From: Phymorhynchus buccinoides
Taxonomy: Eukaryota > Mollusca > Gastropoda > Neogastropoda > Raphitomidae
Assembly (NCBI GenBank): GCA_017654935.2
Contig: CM065691.1
Location: 35,704,900 to 35,768,899, forward strand
Length of the DNA: 64,000 bases
Reading direction: 5' to 3'
Within the stretch, counting starts at the first letter, position 1, and every line of letters begins with the position of its first letter. Shown here piece by piece: positions 1-14,969 of this stretch. Below the pieces are notes generated by a model. The model saw nothing but the letters and a program-made list of their open reading frames with translations, was not told the origin of the DNA and made no database searches. A program made the translations under genes and the position numbers.

Positions 1-900
1 TTTATTACACATAAACATTAATTTAAGGCTGACTCGTCTTTTGACTTAAGACAAACAGCTTGAACTTACTTTGATCACATTCACTTCCAGTCCAGCCAGA
101 TTCAGAATTGGTGCCGCATTCTTCTCAAACAACTTACGGGATTTCCTGCACACCCATTAGCAGTAGCACAGGGAAGGTCATTGTTGGCAATAACAAAACA
201 ATGGACAAAAAGCTGCAGACAAACTTTGAATAAAAGCTTTTTCTTTTTTAATTAATGAAATCCTTAATAATGTTACGATTATGAGTATAAAATTCTATAT
301 CCTGATCAGTTACTATTACTAATACTATTGTCTGAAGCTAACTTTTCATTACTAATAATAAACAAGTTCTGAACAACGAACAAATCATATTTTTGTTATA
401 CTTATAGTTAATATAATCTGAGCCTTTTTTGCCCATTAAGTTACCAAGTGATGTAATCAAAGTAATGACCTCATACTAATTTGACGTCATTATCATCAGT
501 CCATGGCGGGGCCCCTCGAAATATCTCACTCCAGTTAATGTGGTGTAAGTTGTTTGACTTTCTAACTCTAAGTCTGGTACCTTTTGTATACTTTTTTACT
601 TTTCCTAGTATAGTAATGTAGTATGGTTCCTGCAACCATATGAGCATTACAAAAGAAGCAAACAAACTGCCAGTTTGGTACACAGAAGGTGTACCTGACT
701 GGAGCATCTTACCCTCCATGAGCAGCAGGATTGAGGAAAACAGTCACTCTCCGAGGCTTTTCTGTCAAAGATATTTTCTCCTCTCCATATTTCTGAAAGA
801 TGAAAACTTATATGACTGTCTTTATAAAGTTAACCATGAATAACTTCTATAAAATGTTCTCACACTTTAAAATTGAACCCATGCACATAAACCTTTACCT
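1..900. other. No gene recognised
   Basis: AT-rich sequence with only short open frames lacking recognisable peptides. I see no supported feature. Confidence 0.5.
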
Positions 901-921
901 GTTTATAATATAAAATATACA

Positions 922-1563
922 TATATATGATCACAGGGGGGGGGGGACAAACAAGAAAACCAAGCTGTTTTCCGAATTTTCGTCTAAGGCACACTTCGTC
1001 AAGGACTGACGTTTTTACGGCCAAAGCTGAAATCTTCAATTTCGCTTTATTGGCCACTTTTTCTCTCTAATTTTTCCTCTTTACCCCCCCTTTTTTAGAG
1101 GGAGAACAACAGACAGTCACAGTGACAACACGCTTTTGACGTTTACATGGTTGAGTGTGAAGTTGGAAGGTGAGCTGTTGTCAATTGAAAGACCCTGCAT
1201 GGCGTTAAAATCACTCAAGAAAACAAAATCATTGTCTTTTACTCGTGCTTCTGTCAAGTTGTAGGATTAATAAAGTGTTCACATACAGTACACATACACT
1301 GTACTGTATGAACTCTTGTGTTTTGACAGATTTTATTCATTTCAATTTGACGTCATTGCTTTTGACTTGCATAATTGCGTCATACAGTATCTCGATGTTC
1401 GTTTTATCAGCCGATTCGCTTTATCGGCCACATTTTGCCTTGTCCCAAAAGTGGCCGATAAAGCGGATTCCACTGTATATATGATCACAGGGGGGGGGGG
1501 ACAAACAAGAAAACCAAGCTGTTTTCCGAATTTTCGTCTAAGGCACACTTCGTCAAGGACTGA
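922..1563. repeat. Two copies of an 89-bp segment and MITE-like palindrome
   Basis: TATATATGATCACAG, a G-run and ACAAACAAGAAAACCAAGCT, ending in CTTCGTCAAGGACTGAC, occur at 922-1010 and 1475-1563. A palindrome CGCTTTATCGGCCAC / GTGGCCGATAAAGCG lies at 1418-1466 beside the second copy. Confidence 0.85.
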
Positions 1564-1639
1564 CATTAGTGACAAGGGCATGACGTCACCAAAATATGAA
1601 AAATATACAGTACAGAAAAATGTAAGTTTATATAAATCA

Positions 1640-2840
1640 TGATACAGTGATCAATACACAGTCACAGTGCACTAGATAGTTTGTTAATTACAATATTGCA
1701 GTGTTATTAGTTATTAGTTTATATTCTTCAATTGTTGTTGATAAATGTGTTTATTGTTGTTTTTCTTATGTGCACCTGGCTGCAATTTCTCTGTTATGAG
1801 ATAATAAAGATGATTTGATTTGATTTGATATTATAATACTTTTAAAATTTTTTTTACACAGTCAGACTCTCTCTTTCTCACACACACACACACATATACA
1901 CATGTATACAGACAGAGCACAACACACTCATACAGAGAGACACACACACAGAGTAACACACACATACAGAACAGAGTAACAGTAACACACACATACAGAA
2001 CAGAGTGACACACACAGACACACACAAAGAGACCAGCACAATATACATGTATCCTGTTTATTTTGTTTTCTTCTTTTAACACACATAAGAATAAATAAAT
2101 ACGCTAGTAATATAGTATAAAGTTAGATTTACATCATCAGTAGAAATTTATATCCCAAATCTGTTGACACATTTCATTTTAGATCTAATGTGCTCAAACA
2201 GATAAGGCTTCCACATTCGCTTGTGTTTTAGTTTTACTTTTAACTTCAAGTAATTTCTTATTATTTCACAAAATAATTGTTAATGGTAAACACAATTTAT
2301 AAATTACCTTAGCTTCAGCACAGTACACTCTTCTAAGGAGGTTTTCTCTGAAACACACACACACACACATCATATACACAACACACACATGGAGTAAATT
2401 TTAAAATAAAATGTTATACAAATACACACATACTATACACACCAACACACAAAACTGAGTCATCAGCTATAATAACCCCATTTCCGTCTGCAAGTGTAAA
2501 GAAGACAACTTAGGTTAAAAACAGAAAAAAAAGCTTGGCAGGCTGCTTCTAAACTAATATTTAATACTTCAACAGATAATCTTTTCTTACGGGCAAATTA
2601 GGGATCTTGCTGATTTTTAAGAATCAATTATCAGTAGGACTAGGAGTAGAAGTTAGACATGAATATTATTACTATATATGGTTGTGTGTGTGTGTGTCAA
2701 GTCAAAACAAAATCATCTTTATTGAGGGTTAAAGAATAAGCTGAAAAAGCTTTTTTCCATCCTGCCCTCACAGTGTGTCACTGTGTGTGTGTGTGCATAC
2801 AAATTAATGTAACAGACCCCAATGTAAAGGCATTCCATCA
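1640..2840. other. Intergenic: CA-rich stretches and retroposon tails
   Basis: TTGCAATTTC-like tail with ATAATAAAGATGATTTGATT (about 1785-1825), dispersed CA/CAGA repeats (1880-2040, 2350-2450) and a tail shared with 56705-56772. No gene seen. Confidence 0.5.
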
Positions 2841-2846
2841 CTAATG

Positions 2847-4827
<1,981 letters not shown>

Positions 4828-6165
4828 ACCCTCAGCAATTTTGAAGGAGACTGGGGCTGGAGTAGAGCCTAGAGCCCCAAAACATCCTACTCATCAGAAG
4901 AGTTCTTCACCAGGACCAACCTCAGCACAGACAAGGAAGGCCCATCCTGCAGCACCATCAACATCACGGAGGAAGGCGTGAGAAAACTGCTGAACGAACT
5001 AGACCCAGCAAAAGCGCCAGGCCCTGATGGCATCAGCCCAAGAATACTCCGTGAACTGGCTGACGAACTTGCTCCAGCATTCACACTGCTCTACAGGTCC
5101 TCTCTTTCCTCTGGCATCGTACCACAAGACTGGAGGACCGCTCATGTCACCCCTGTCTTCAAGAAAGGCGAGAAGTACAGGCTGGAGAATTATCGTCCGA
5201 TCCCGCTCACCAGCATCCTATGTAAAGTCATGGAGCACATGCTGGTGAGCACCATTCTGGGCTACGCTGAAGAGAATGACGTCATATGCCAGGAGCAACA
5301 CGGCTTCCGATGAGGACGGTCCTGTGAGAGCCAGCTCCTTGGACTAGTAGACGAACTCACCGACGACTTGGAGAAGGGTAAACAGTCTGACACACTCGTC
5401 ATGGACTTCTCCAAGGCCTTCGATAAGGTGTCCCACTCTCTGCTGGTCCACAAGTTGAGCCACTACGGCATCACAGGTCAGGTCAACAGATGGGTCCAAA
5501 ACTTCCTGGCAGACCGCAGACAGGCTGTTGTAGTGGAGGGTGCTAGGTCGGAATTCGTGGCAGTTGAGTCGGGTGTCCCCCAAGGTTCCGTCCTCGGTCC
5601 CACCTTATTCCTGCTATACATCAACGATCTCCCCCAAGGTCTCACAGCAACAACCCATCTGTTTGCCGACGATACTCTGTGCCACAAGAACGTCGCCACC
5701 CCCACTGATCAACAGGCTCTCCAGCACGACCTCGACAGACTGGGAGACAAAATGGCACATATAATTCCATCCTGACAAGTGCCAGTCCATCCAGTTCACA
5801 AGAAAATGCAAACCCACAGTGAACCGGTACAATCTTCATGGCCAGACCCTCTCTAGCACCGAGGAGATAAAGTACCTTAGGAGTTACCATCTCCAATGAT
5901 CTGTGATGGGACTCCCACATCTCCAACATCATCAAAAGAGCCAACAAAACTCTGGGCTTCATTAGAAGAACAGTCTGAAGATCTGGAGTATCAACATCAA
6001 AGAAAGCGCCTTCCTAGCTCTAGTACGACCAACATTAGAGTATGCAAGTAGTGTGTGGGACCCCTACACCAGCAAAACCATCAAGAAAATAGAAGCTGTA
6101 CAGAGGAGGGGGGCGCGCTGGGTCGTCAACCGTCACCGCCAGACTTCCAGCGTAGACTCCATATA

Positions 6166-7013
6166 CATGGTTCGTGGGGACTTGGAAGAGTGCCAAAAAA
6201 GGACCTTTAAAGGACCAGCAAATTTTTTTAAAGGACCTATTTAAACCTTGTTTGTAGTTGTACTTGCAGACGTGGTGGGCGCAGAGCCAGACGCCGACGA
6301 TTGTGGCTGAGCAGATTCTTTTTTTTTTCTTTTTTTTTTTTGGCTGAGCAGATTCATTTGTTGTTACAGTAGTACTTCTGCTGCTTGCAAAAAAAGTCGG
6401 TCACATTGCACCTCGATTCCGCCTTGTGCCTTCTTTCAGCTTTCTTGTGATTTTCAGTCTTTGCGTGTTGTTTCAGCACCGACTCTCCCATTGACAAGAT
6501 GTTGATGTTTTTTTCACAATATGCACAACGACCTGCATGTTTGTTGTCCATCACTTTTCGGACCCAGTCCTTATAAATGTCTTCTCTCAGCCAACGATCC
6601 TGAAAACGAACACTTTCCAGGCATTTTTACACTTTTTACTTGAAAACAAGCACTGAAGCAGCCGCATGTGGGAATAATTTCAACATGGCGCATAAGATAT
6701 CTCGCCGAATCTCGCGCACGTGACCGGATTTACAGTGACTATTAAAATTAGATGTCTGCTCGAAAGATACGAAGGCGATCGATTTTTGGCAAATTTTATT
6801 TCATTTAATATTTTTTTGGGAGTTCATTTCTTATGACAAGGTACTTGTTTTTTTGGCCCAATTAAAGGATTTAAACTGACCGCACCAATTTTAAAAGGAC
6901 CTTTGACTGATTTGAAAGGACCTCCTTGCTGATATAAAGGACTTAACAGGCCTTTTGATGACCGATCAATTTCACAGCACTTTAAAGCACCTGAAAGGAC
7001 CCCACGAACCCCG
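6166..7013 (-). mobile_element. hAT-like non-autonomous DNA transposon inserted in the LINE
   Basis: The LINE reading frame breaks at ...CCATATA and resumes at ATATATGAGC. The inserted segment begins CATGGTTCGTGGGG and ends CCCCACGAACCCCG, an inverted terminal repeat of about 14 bp with the CAGGGTTCG style of hAT ends. A short duplication (about TCCATATA / CCGATATA, imperfect) flanks it. Internal repeats of AAAGGACC are dense near both ends. It carries a zinc-finger gene fragment on the minus strand. Confidence 0.75.
6354..6554 (-). pseudogene. BED/C2H2-like zinc-finger fragment of a transposase gene
   Basis: A 66-residue frame with GRCAYCEKNINILSMGESVL then KQHAKTENHKKAERR: C-x2-C followed by H-x5-H, the finger type found at the N-terminus of hAT-derived proteins. 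No catalytic transposase region follows, so I treat it as a captured or truncated fragment within the element at 6166-7013. Confidence 0.55.
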
Positions 7014-7699
7014 ATATATGAGCAACTGAACTGGTCCCCGCTATCAGAGCGAAGAAAAAAGGCACGGCTCACCAACTTCTTCAACTTCAAGTTCCATCAT
7101 GGAGAATTGGCGATCAACTCCTCCAGAAAGCCAGCCCCCAGCCCTCCAACAAGATCTACTCGTTTCCTGCATGCTGAGGCGTACCAACTGCCAGCATGCA
7201 GGACTCTGTACCGTTAGCAGTCCTTCTTCCCTCGGACCATTGCCGAGTGGAACCTACTCCCTTCTGTGGCAGTGTCATCAGCCACAGTGGGAGCCTTCAA
7301 AAGCCAGATCTACCCCCCCCCCCCCCCCCTGTCCCTTCTTCCTCATCTAACCGCCCCCCCCCCCCCCCCCCTCCACCCTCATCCACGACTCCCTCTCTAC
7401 CCATCATACTAGGTCAGGTCAGGTCAGGTATTTGGACGACCAGGCCTTGCAGCCTCTCAATGCGTCCTTCCTTTTGGTTAGTGTTTGGCAATTGCTGTGG
7501 CGGTTTTTAGCATCCATATTGATGCACTAATCATGGACAATTTTTGGATCACTGTCTAGGAGTAGGTTTTTTAATTTGTTAGTATCTGAGAACTGTCTAG
7601 GAGTAGGAGGTTTTTTAATTTGTTAGTATCTGAGGTCAGTTTACTAAGCCAAGACTTTAAACCTAAAGCCTAACCTAAGCGCTGAAACCTTTTTGAGTT

Positions 7700-9133
7700 T
7701 TCCAAGTTAATCTTCAGAATCTTCAGTATGATAATTGAAAATAATATACTTTCTAAAGATCAATTTGGTTTCACTAAGGGCCGATCTTGCATCACGCAAC
7801 TTCTGATGACAATAAACGACTGGGTGGGCTCGCTGGAAGATGGTAAATCTCTTGATGCCGTCTATCTGGACCTGCAGAAGGCGTTCGACACGGTGTCGCA
7901 TCGCCATCTCCTACATAAGCTGAAATCTTATGGGGTGGGAGGTAGCCTCTTGACATGGTTGGATGATTTCTTAAGAGAGAGAAGTCAAAAAGTCAATATT
8001 TTCGGATTCAATAAAGGTAACCAGCGGAGTCCCTCAGGGTAGTGTCCTGGGGCCCGTCCTGTTTTTGTATTTTATAAATGATTTACCGGAGCAAGTGGAG
8101 TGCAAGGTTAAAATTTTTGCAGATGATACAAAGGCATATGCAAACGTAGATAGCAGTGAAGAATCAAAACTAGAAGTACAAAGATGCATTGACAACTTGG
8201 TGGCATGGGCGGATACATGGCTAATGAAATTTAATAGTGAGAAATGTAAAGTTATGCACTTAGGTAAACAAAATCCCATGCATAAATACTCCATAAAGGA
8301 AGGTAAAGAAAGAAGAACGCTGGAAGTTACATCAGTTGAAAGGATCTTGGGGTATTTGTAGACCAAGGTCTGTCTTTTGAGCCTCACATAAATAATACTG
8401 TACTAAAAGCAAACCGGATTTCAGGATTACTAGTCAAAACAATTACTAATAAGTCTAAAGATATTATGGTTCCTCTATTCAAAACTCTAGTAAGACCTGT
8501 TCTAGAGTATGGAAACCCAGTGTGGTGCCCACACCTAAGAAAGAATATTGATCTAGTTGAAGGGGTGCAGCGAAGGTTCTCAAAGAAAATTCAGGGCACA
8601 AGCAATATGAGTTATCAGGAAAGACTGACGTACTTAAAACTACCAAGCCTAGAATACAGAAGACTTAGAGGTGATATAATAGAAGTATACAAAATTCTCC
8701 ATGGTTTTTATGACTATACTACCACAAAACAATTACTAACTCTGTGTGAGGATGAAAGAACCCGCGGACATACTTTTAAACTAATAAAAAAAAAACTACT
8801 AATACTAAATTTGCACAAACCTTTTTCACTAACCGTATTACTAACGCATGGAATAATCTTCCAAATGAAGCAGTAAATGCATCATTCAAGAACTCATTAG
8901 ATCGATATTTTCAAAATATTGTGTATTCAGTAAATTTAAATAAATTAGATAAATAAAACACAACTGCCAAAGTAGTCGATCGGCAATGCCGATACAACAT
9001 AAATAACAAATAGAACCAATCTAGAGGGCAAAAGGCTGAAAAGCCTACAGTGCCATGATATAATATGATGATGATATGATTGATATGATTCATTTTATGA
9101 AGGTGGAAGATCAAACGAAGAAGAAGAAGAAGA
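7700..9133 (+). mobile_element. 5'-truncated CR1/jockey-like LINE with frameshifts
   Basis: Starts inside the RT domain: NNILSKDQFGFTKGRSCITQ, AVYLDLQKAFDTVSHRHLLH. A frameshift near 8020 precedes VTSGVPQGSVLGPVLFLYFI and the catalytic FADDT (about 8116-8130). A second frameshift near 8345 precedes KTLVRPVLEYGNPVWCPHLR. The 3' end has a GAA-repeat tail (about 9117-9133). It is related to, but distinct from, the element at 4828. Confidence 0.9.
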
Positions 9134-9408
9134 CCCACAGTTGAACTTTTGCACTTGATACTTACTCGTATCTGTCATGGCCATATTTAACCCCATAGCC
9201 ACTTGAAAGAGTGAATAAGATTGATTTCTTCCAGTGGTTTCTTAAAACTTGTCCTATTTTCACAACAAATGCCATCATTAACAGGCTTATAAACAAACAT
9301 ACATGCACACATGTGCCTTGTTACTAAACGGACAGGAGGTAAAAAGAATGCTCTGCAAATGAGACCATTTGAATAATTTTCCAATTGAGAACATTTGATG
9401 TTTCAGGA

Positions 9409-9457
<49 letters not shown>

Positions 9458-10039
9458 CAGACATTGGTAAATGAAGGGTTGGAGCTGTACCAGTCGGGGT
9501 ATGTCCCTGGGGAGCGCTATGCGAGCCGGATTGGTTCAGCCTGGATACTCCAAAATATGGCCCACCAACTTTACTAATACTACTAGGCCTACCACACACA
9601 CTACCAATAGTAAATTGTCGTATTAAAGAACACTATAAGTTGTTTCTATTTTTGTTTTTCACACCACGCAACCCTTTTAAGTCACTAAGTCTGGAGTAGA
9701 TGGTGTGACAATATGACTGCTAATATTTGAAGACATTGTCGGGCTACTCCAATCTGGAGAGCGCATCGCTGCTAGTACAGCATCACTCCTTTTTTTTAAA
9801 ATGTAAGCTATGTGAATGTCATCCACCCATGCAGCCCCCCTCCCCCCCCTTTTATGTATTGTAAGCTATGTGAATATGTTATCCTTCCCACCAGCATTAC
9901 ACGGCCTACTCTTGAATAGTGGAATGGGCTTTAACCTCTTCAGTGCCGACGACATTTGAATACGTCCTCTATAATGCTTCAGTACTTGCCAACGACATGT
10001 TGCGCTAAGTCACAATTGTTCCGCATTAAAAAAAAATGT

Positions 10040-10995
10040 AAGGCAAACCGGCGGTGCATGCATACCTAATCAACAGCCTTCTTTATAGGGAAATTAATAA
10101 CTTTAAGGACCATCTGACCCTGCAAGAAGATCTGCAACAGCTTGAGACCTGGGCGAACACTTGGGGCATGCGCTTCAACGCTTCCAAGTGCTATATTCTA
10201 TCTTTACGCAACAAATCCAACTTCTATTACCAACTAAACAACGCCATCCTCCAGCATGTTCCAACAAATCCATACCTGGGCATTCTACTATCTGAGGACC
10301 TAAAATGGGGACCACATATTTCCAACATTACAAAGAAAGCAAGCTGCACCCTTGGTTTCCTCCGACGAAATCTCCGTCGCTGCCCACCACGGTGTAAAAC
10401 CAATGCCTATCTAGCTCCAGTCAGACCTTTACTAGAATACGGTGCAGTTGTGTGGGACCCTTATCTACAGAAAGACATTGACAGTATAGAACGTATACAA
10501 CGGAATGCTGCCCGCTTCATCACTGGCGACTATAAGTCCACAACACCTGGCAGTGTCACCAAACTTCTTGACAAAACTGAACTCCCATCCCTTCAGCAAA
10601 GGCACCATCACCTCCGCCTGACCGTGCTCTACAGAGTGGTTGAGGGGTTAGTACTGGCCTTACCCCCTGAAGACTTCATCACTTATCACAAATTGAGCAG
10701 ACTGATAAGATCCCGACTTCCTTACTCGTCGAACCCAATCAGATCTTCAGTTAGAAACAACAACAAAGCAAGAAAAGTTCCCTCCTCAAACACCGACCAG
10801 CTCAAAAGCTCTTTTTTTGTTAGAACACCAACAGAGTGGAACCATCTGAACAACAGCACCGTCCAAGCCAATTCCGTTGAGGCCTTCAAAAGACAGCTAT
10901 TAATCAACCAACATCAATAAACCGCCTCTGCGCAATCTCTCCCCGTCGCATTTATGCCAGACTACTGGATTGTAGCGACGTATTTGAAAGAAGTG
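10040..10995 (+). mobile_element. 5'-truncated LINE, RT thumb and C-terminus only
   Basis: One open frame of 288 codons (10054-10920): LQQLETWANTWGMRFNASKC, NPYLGILLSEDLKWGPHISN, LLEYGAVVWDPYLQKDIDSI and an intact C-terminus. It begins at CLLYREI, exactly where the catalytic FADD would sit, so the active site is missing. The open frame suggests a fairly recent insertion. The 3' end is near TATTTGAAAGAAG. Confidence 0.9.
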
Positions 10996-10999
10996 CAAG

Positions 11000-11640
11000 C
11001 GTTTGCAGAAGAACTTAGGATTTAAGCTTCATCCTAAGAACTTTGTCTATCGATCTGTATATGTTTCTCTCTCTCACCATTATCTTGTCCTTGTATCTGT
11101 GTCTCACTGTCCCAAATCCCCGATACATGTCAGTCTATCTCTGTCTGTGTCTATTGTTTTAATGAGAGAGAGGCTTAAAACCGAGATCCCATGTGTGAAT
11201 GCATGCACAAGATCATGCACACACGTTAAAGCCCATTCCACTCTTCTGTAGGAGTAGGCCGTGTTGTGCTAGTGAAATGGATGACACAAACCCACATAGC
11301 ATGCATCCTGTGCGCCAGTAGCAGTCTAAATGAAGACTTTGGGCGTGGGGCAGGATAAACATCCCCAATCAGAAGAAGGCAGCAGATAGATGACACAGAC
11401 GAAAGAGAGCATCAGAAAGGAGAGTGAGGCAGAGCGACACTGACAGTTAAAGATTGAGAGTGAAGAAGACAAGAGAGGACAGATCGAGAAGTTGCTTATT
11501 GATACACTCACAAACATCCATGTGTACTGTGTGTGTGTGTGTGTGGTGGTGGGGGGGGGGGGGGGGGGGGGGGAGGTGTACATAACTTCCTCATAAGGTC
11601 ATCACGTTTTAAAATCAGAGACCACACACAGAGTTGAAAG
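11000..11640. other. Intergenic between the LINE and the AT-rich 3' flank
   Basis: CT/GA-rich stretches, then (GT)n followed by a run of about 27 G (11545-11573). No supported gene. Confidence 0.5.
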
Positions 11641-14573
11641 TTTGTTTTAATTTGAAAACAGAATTCAATATACATAATTATGGAACAGCCCTGAACCTAG
11701 TAGCATACATCAAGGGGCTGACAAGATATGATGAGGTTACTACAGTTTGTTTATATGAATCAGCACTGTGCAGTATGAATAGTACTGTTATGGAAAAACA
11801 CCACAGTTAAATTAAACATCAACAAAATGTTTACTTGCACACATTTCTAGAAGCAAAAAAAGGATGATATTCATGCAGCAGATAATAAACTATGCTTATT
11901 ATGTCTTTAAAAAACCCACCCCAAAAGCATAAACCGAACATTCTTTAACAGTATGCATTCCGTTACCATTCTAGTGGCAGTCCGTAAAAAAAGGAAGACT
12001 ACTTTTGCAGTGATAATAATAAATGAGTGAATGTTTTTCTTTATGATATCAGCTTTGTTTCCTCAAGTTTCGATGTGCCATGTCCATCTGTATTGTAAAT
12101 ATACATTTGCAAAAGAAAGAATGTAGTTCTGAGAATAATCTAACAGACCCGCGACCACACACAGATGGGTTGTTGTACCGAAGTGGAGAAATGACAAATA
12201 AGACAACAGATAACAACAACGCAAGCACACTGCCCTCTCCGCAGTTTGTTTTCATGCACGCTTTCGCTTTAATCAAGCTTCATCAGGCAATCTGAAAAAA
12301 AAAAGGCATACAAAAAGCTCCCATTGTGTCGACTTGTAGATACTTGGTTTGCTGTAAACTGTGATTGAGAAAGAGAAAAAGGACTAAGAGAGGAAAAAGG
12401 AACAAGCATTAGACAAAGGTAGACTGGTGAGGGAATACAGAAAAAATGGAATTATTGCAGTTTATTACAGAACTTTTACAAAAAATTAATTTAACCTCTA
12501 ACAAAAAAACATTTACTATATTCAAATAAATGGACCATGACTGTCACTGAAATATACATAAAATAACATTACAGACACGAACCAGGAACTAAAAGCAGAA
12601 GCCATTATTGTGTCACTTCAGCATATTAAACTTAAAAAAGAAAGGTTTGTGGAGTATGATGGTATGAAATATCAAATATGATTTCTTTTTGTTAAAACAA
12701 AAATATTAAAAAGCCAATGAGGAAGTCAATGATCCATTCATGATCAACAGCTTAGAGTAATGATGAAACAGCCCTGTTTGAGCCACGTCAATGAACACAA
12801 TAAAATCAGTAACAACACATGCTATACATCTATTACAGGTGTTTTACACATGAGCAAGATTAATAAGAAGCGCTTGTTGACATCTAGTTTGCATCCGTTA
12901 ATAAAGATTAATAAAATTGGCATTAGTACTACTTTTTATTTCATAAAGGGTTAGCAAGACCGAGAAAAACAATAGCATAGAAATACATCCTTGGGAGAAT
13001 AGTCTGTGTGGCTTGCTGAAAACAAAACTACGAAAGCATGTGCAAGCATATCTAAATAATCAATTAAGCGTAAAGCATTTGTGACACACACATTAATCAT
13101 TGGTGTGAATGTCTCAAACAGACCCAGTGGCCTCAAAATTCATCATAAAGGGTGCAATTTTGAATTAACATTTGAGTGACATCACAGCTATTTCAAAGAG
13201 ATAGAATGAATTACAATGCCAAGCTTGATATTATTATCAGTAATAGAGCCACGTACAATGATATAAAACAAAACTCTGAATTTAATAGATGTACCAACAT
13301 CACCAAAAATAGAAAAAACGGCAATATGGTACACCCAATTGAAATTCTGTTCAAATTATTGCATAACATGATCATAATAAACGACTGTTACTTATGAAAC
13401 TTGGGAATTTATTTCCTCTTCACATTCTAATTAGTAATATACCATTTATGCAGCAAAAAAGAAAAAGTTAACAAAAGAACCACTTTTTGGAACATCATTA
13501 CAAAATATAACAAATTATACATTTGTATCTGAACAGGAATTCAAAGAGTGCAAAAGGATAAAGGCAGTTAAAAATGATTATGACTAAAAGACAGAGCAAA
13601 AAGGCATGTAAATTATTACATCTGTTTAAAAAATAATGTATCACAAAGTAAAAGTAAAATTTGACGGTTTGATATTACAACGTGCAAAACATTTAATAGA
13701 CATGACCCATGAGTCAGAATGCTTTGTGATGACTTATTCCATACTGAACACACATTTGTAGAATAAAACTGGGTGAAGACAAAATAAATGTCAAGTTCCT
13801 TAAGAGCCTCAAAAGTAATAAAAACAATGCCAATCTAATTAAAAAACACACCAAAATTCTCCCAAACTTGTAAAATATAAAACATGAAAAAATAATCAGT
13901 TCTATTTCATCTATGACAACTCCATATTGCAGAGAAATTGAAGTATGAACTCAATGTTCATAGAACCCAAACAATGCATATTATGCTTCTTGTAGGGAAA
14001 AAAAAAAAGAGGAAAAGAAAAAGCGCTTTTCATTATTCTTTATCACAGTGTGGTGATATTTACAATTCTTTTAACACAGACATTTAAAAAAAGCAGTCAA
14101 CAGCATATTATAAAATTTAAATTGCATTTGAGCAACAAGACACAACTAAACCTCTATCAAAACGTTCCAATCACCTGAGTGCGTTAAGTGTGAAGAAATA
14201 ATAAAAATGAAGGATATTCCTGCCAACAGATTTCAGCCATTGTTTACAACATAAAACTGATAATTTAAAACATGGGGGGGCAAAGAAACAACTTTGCTTA
14301 TGGCGTTTTCATCAAAATGGAAAACAAATCAAAGTAATCTTACTAGGATTCACCTCTTACAGAGGGAGAATCCTATTGTCTTTGTACAATTTCAATAGTG
14401 GTCACACAATCTTTTGACCTCTTTTACAGTCCTGAGACAAATATACATAGCAAAACGAATGATGCAAAAGTCAGATCCACAACCACACATGGAATAAAAT
14501 AATTATTCATAAATTATGTAGTGTCTCTTTGAGCACAGTATTGGCTTGAAACAATAAAGCAAATAAGGTTTCG

Positions 14574-14579
<6 letters not shown>

Positions 14580-14655
<76 letters not shown>
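14580..14655. repeat. GA microsatellite
   Basis: About 38 uninterrupted GA units in the AT-rich 3' flank. Confidence 0.95.
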
Positions 14656-14658
<3 letters not shown>

Positions 14659-14942
14659 TGTGATCAGTTATGTGATTGTGAATGTAAAGACATACATGCA
14701 AAGTTTTAAAGAATCTACCTATATCAATCAGCAGTAAAAACAAGACTTAGGATAAACTGATAATCTAGACAATCAAAAACAAACAATATGGAAATAAAAT
14801 CCAGGTGAATAACAGATAGTAAATATGAATAATGTAAGTCAAACAAGATTTTAAAAAAAAGCAAGCTGAAAACATCAGCAAAATATCACAGGATGCTTTT
14901 CTCATTAACAGTGCCTGGGCAAACACATTTTCAGAAATTCTG

Positions 14943-14969
14943 ATCGCTTCTCAGCCTTTTGGCTAAGAC
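14943..14969 (+). ncRNA. U2 snRNA 5'-end-like fragment, probably the head of a SINE
   Basis: ATCGCTTCTCAGCCTTTTGG then CTAAGAC matches the highly conserved first 27 or so bases of U2 snRNA (one difference, GG to AG). After that the U2 sequence stops; no branch-site-recognition segment or Sm site follows. The next 120 bases (CCTGGTTGGTTTGTTCAGCC, CGATACGCGACGTTAAACTG) are unrelated. It is therefore a U2-derived retrosequence, not a working U2 gene. Confidence 0.7.

Larger units (their letters stand above)
4828..7330 (+). mobile_element. Degenerate non-LTR retrotransposon (jockey/CR1-like reverse transcriptase), interrupted
   Basis: RT peptides run from about 4978: LDPAKAPGPDGISPRILREL, DWRTAHVTPVFKKGEKYRLE, NYRPIPLTSI, then VMDFSKAFDKVSHSLLVHKL, GVPQGSVLGPTLFLLYINDL and the catalytic FADDT (about 5662-5676). 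A TGA at 5312-5314 interrupts HGFR-GRSCES, and a frameshift follows near 5770. The thumb/C-terminal part (EYASSVWDPYTSKTIKKIEA) is cut by a DNA transposon at 6166-7013 and resumes at 7014 with EQLNWSPLSERRKKARLTNF. It lacks the 5' end and endonuclease, so it is dead. It ends in C-rich sequence near 7310-7370. Confidence 0.9.

Noticed and set aside
10054..10920. Intact 288-codon host gene
   Set aside because: Peptides match the C-terminal part of a LINE reverse transcriptase and the catalytic centre is absent.
14943..14969. Functional U2 snRNA gene
   Set aside because: Only the first 27 bases match; the branch-site-recognition region, Sm site and 3' stem are missing.
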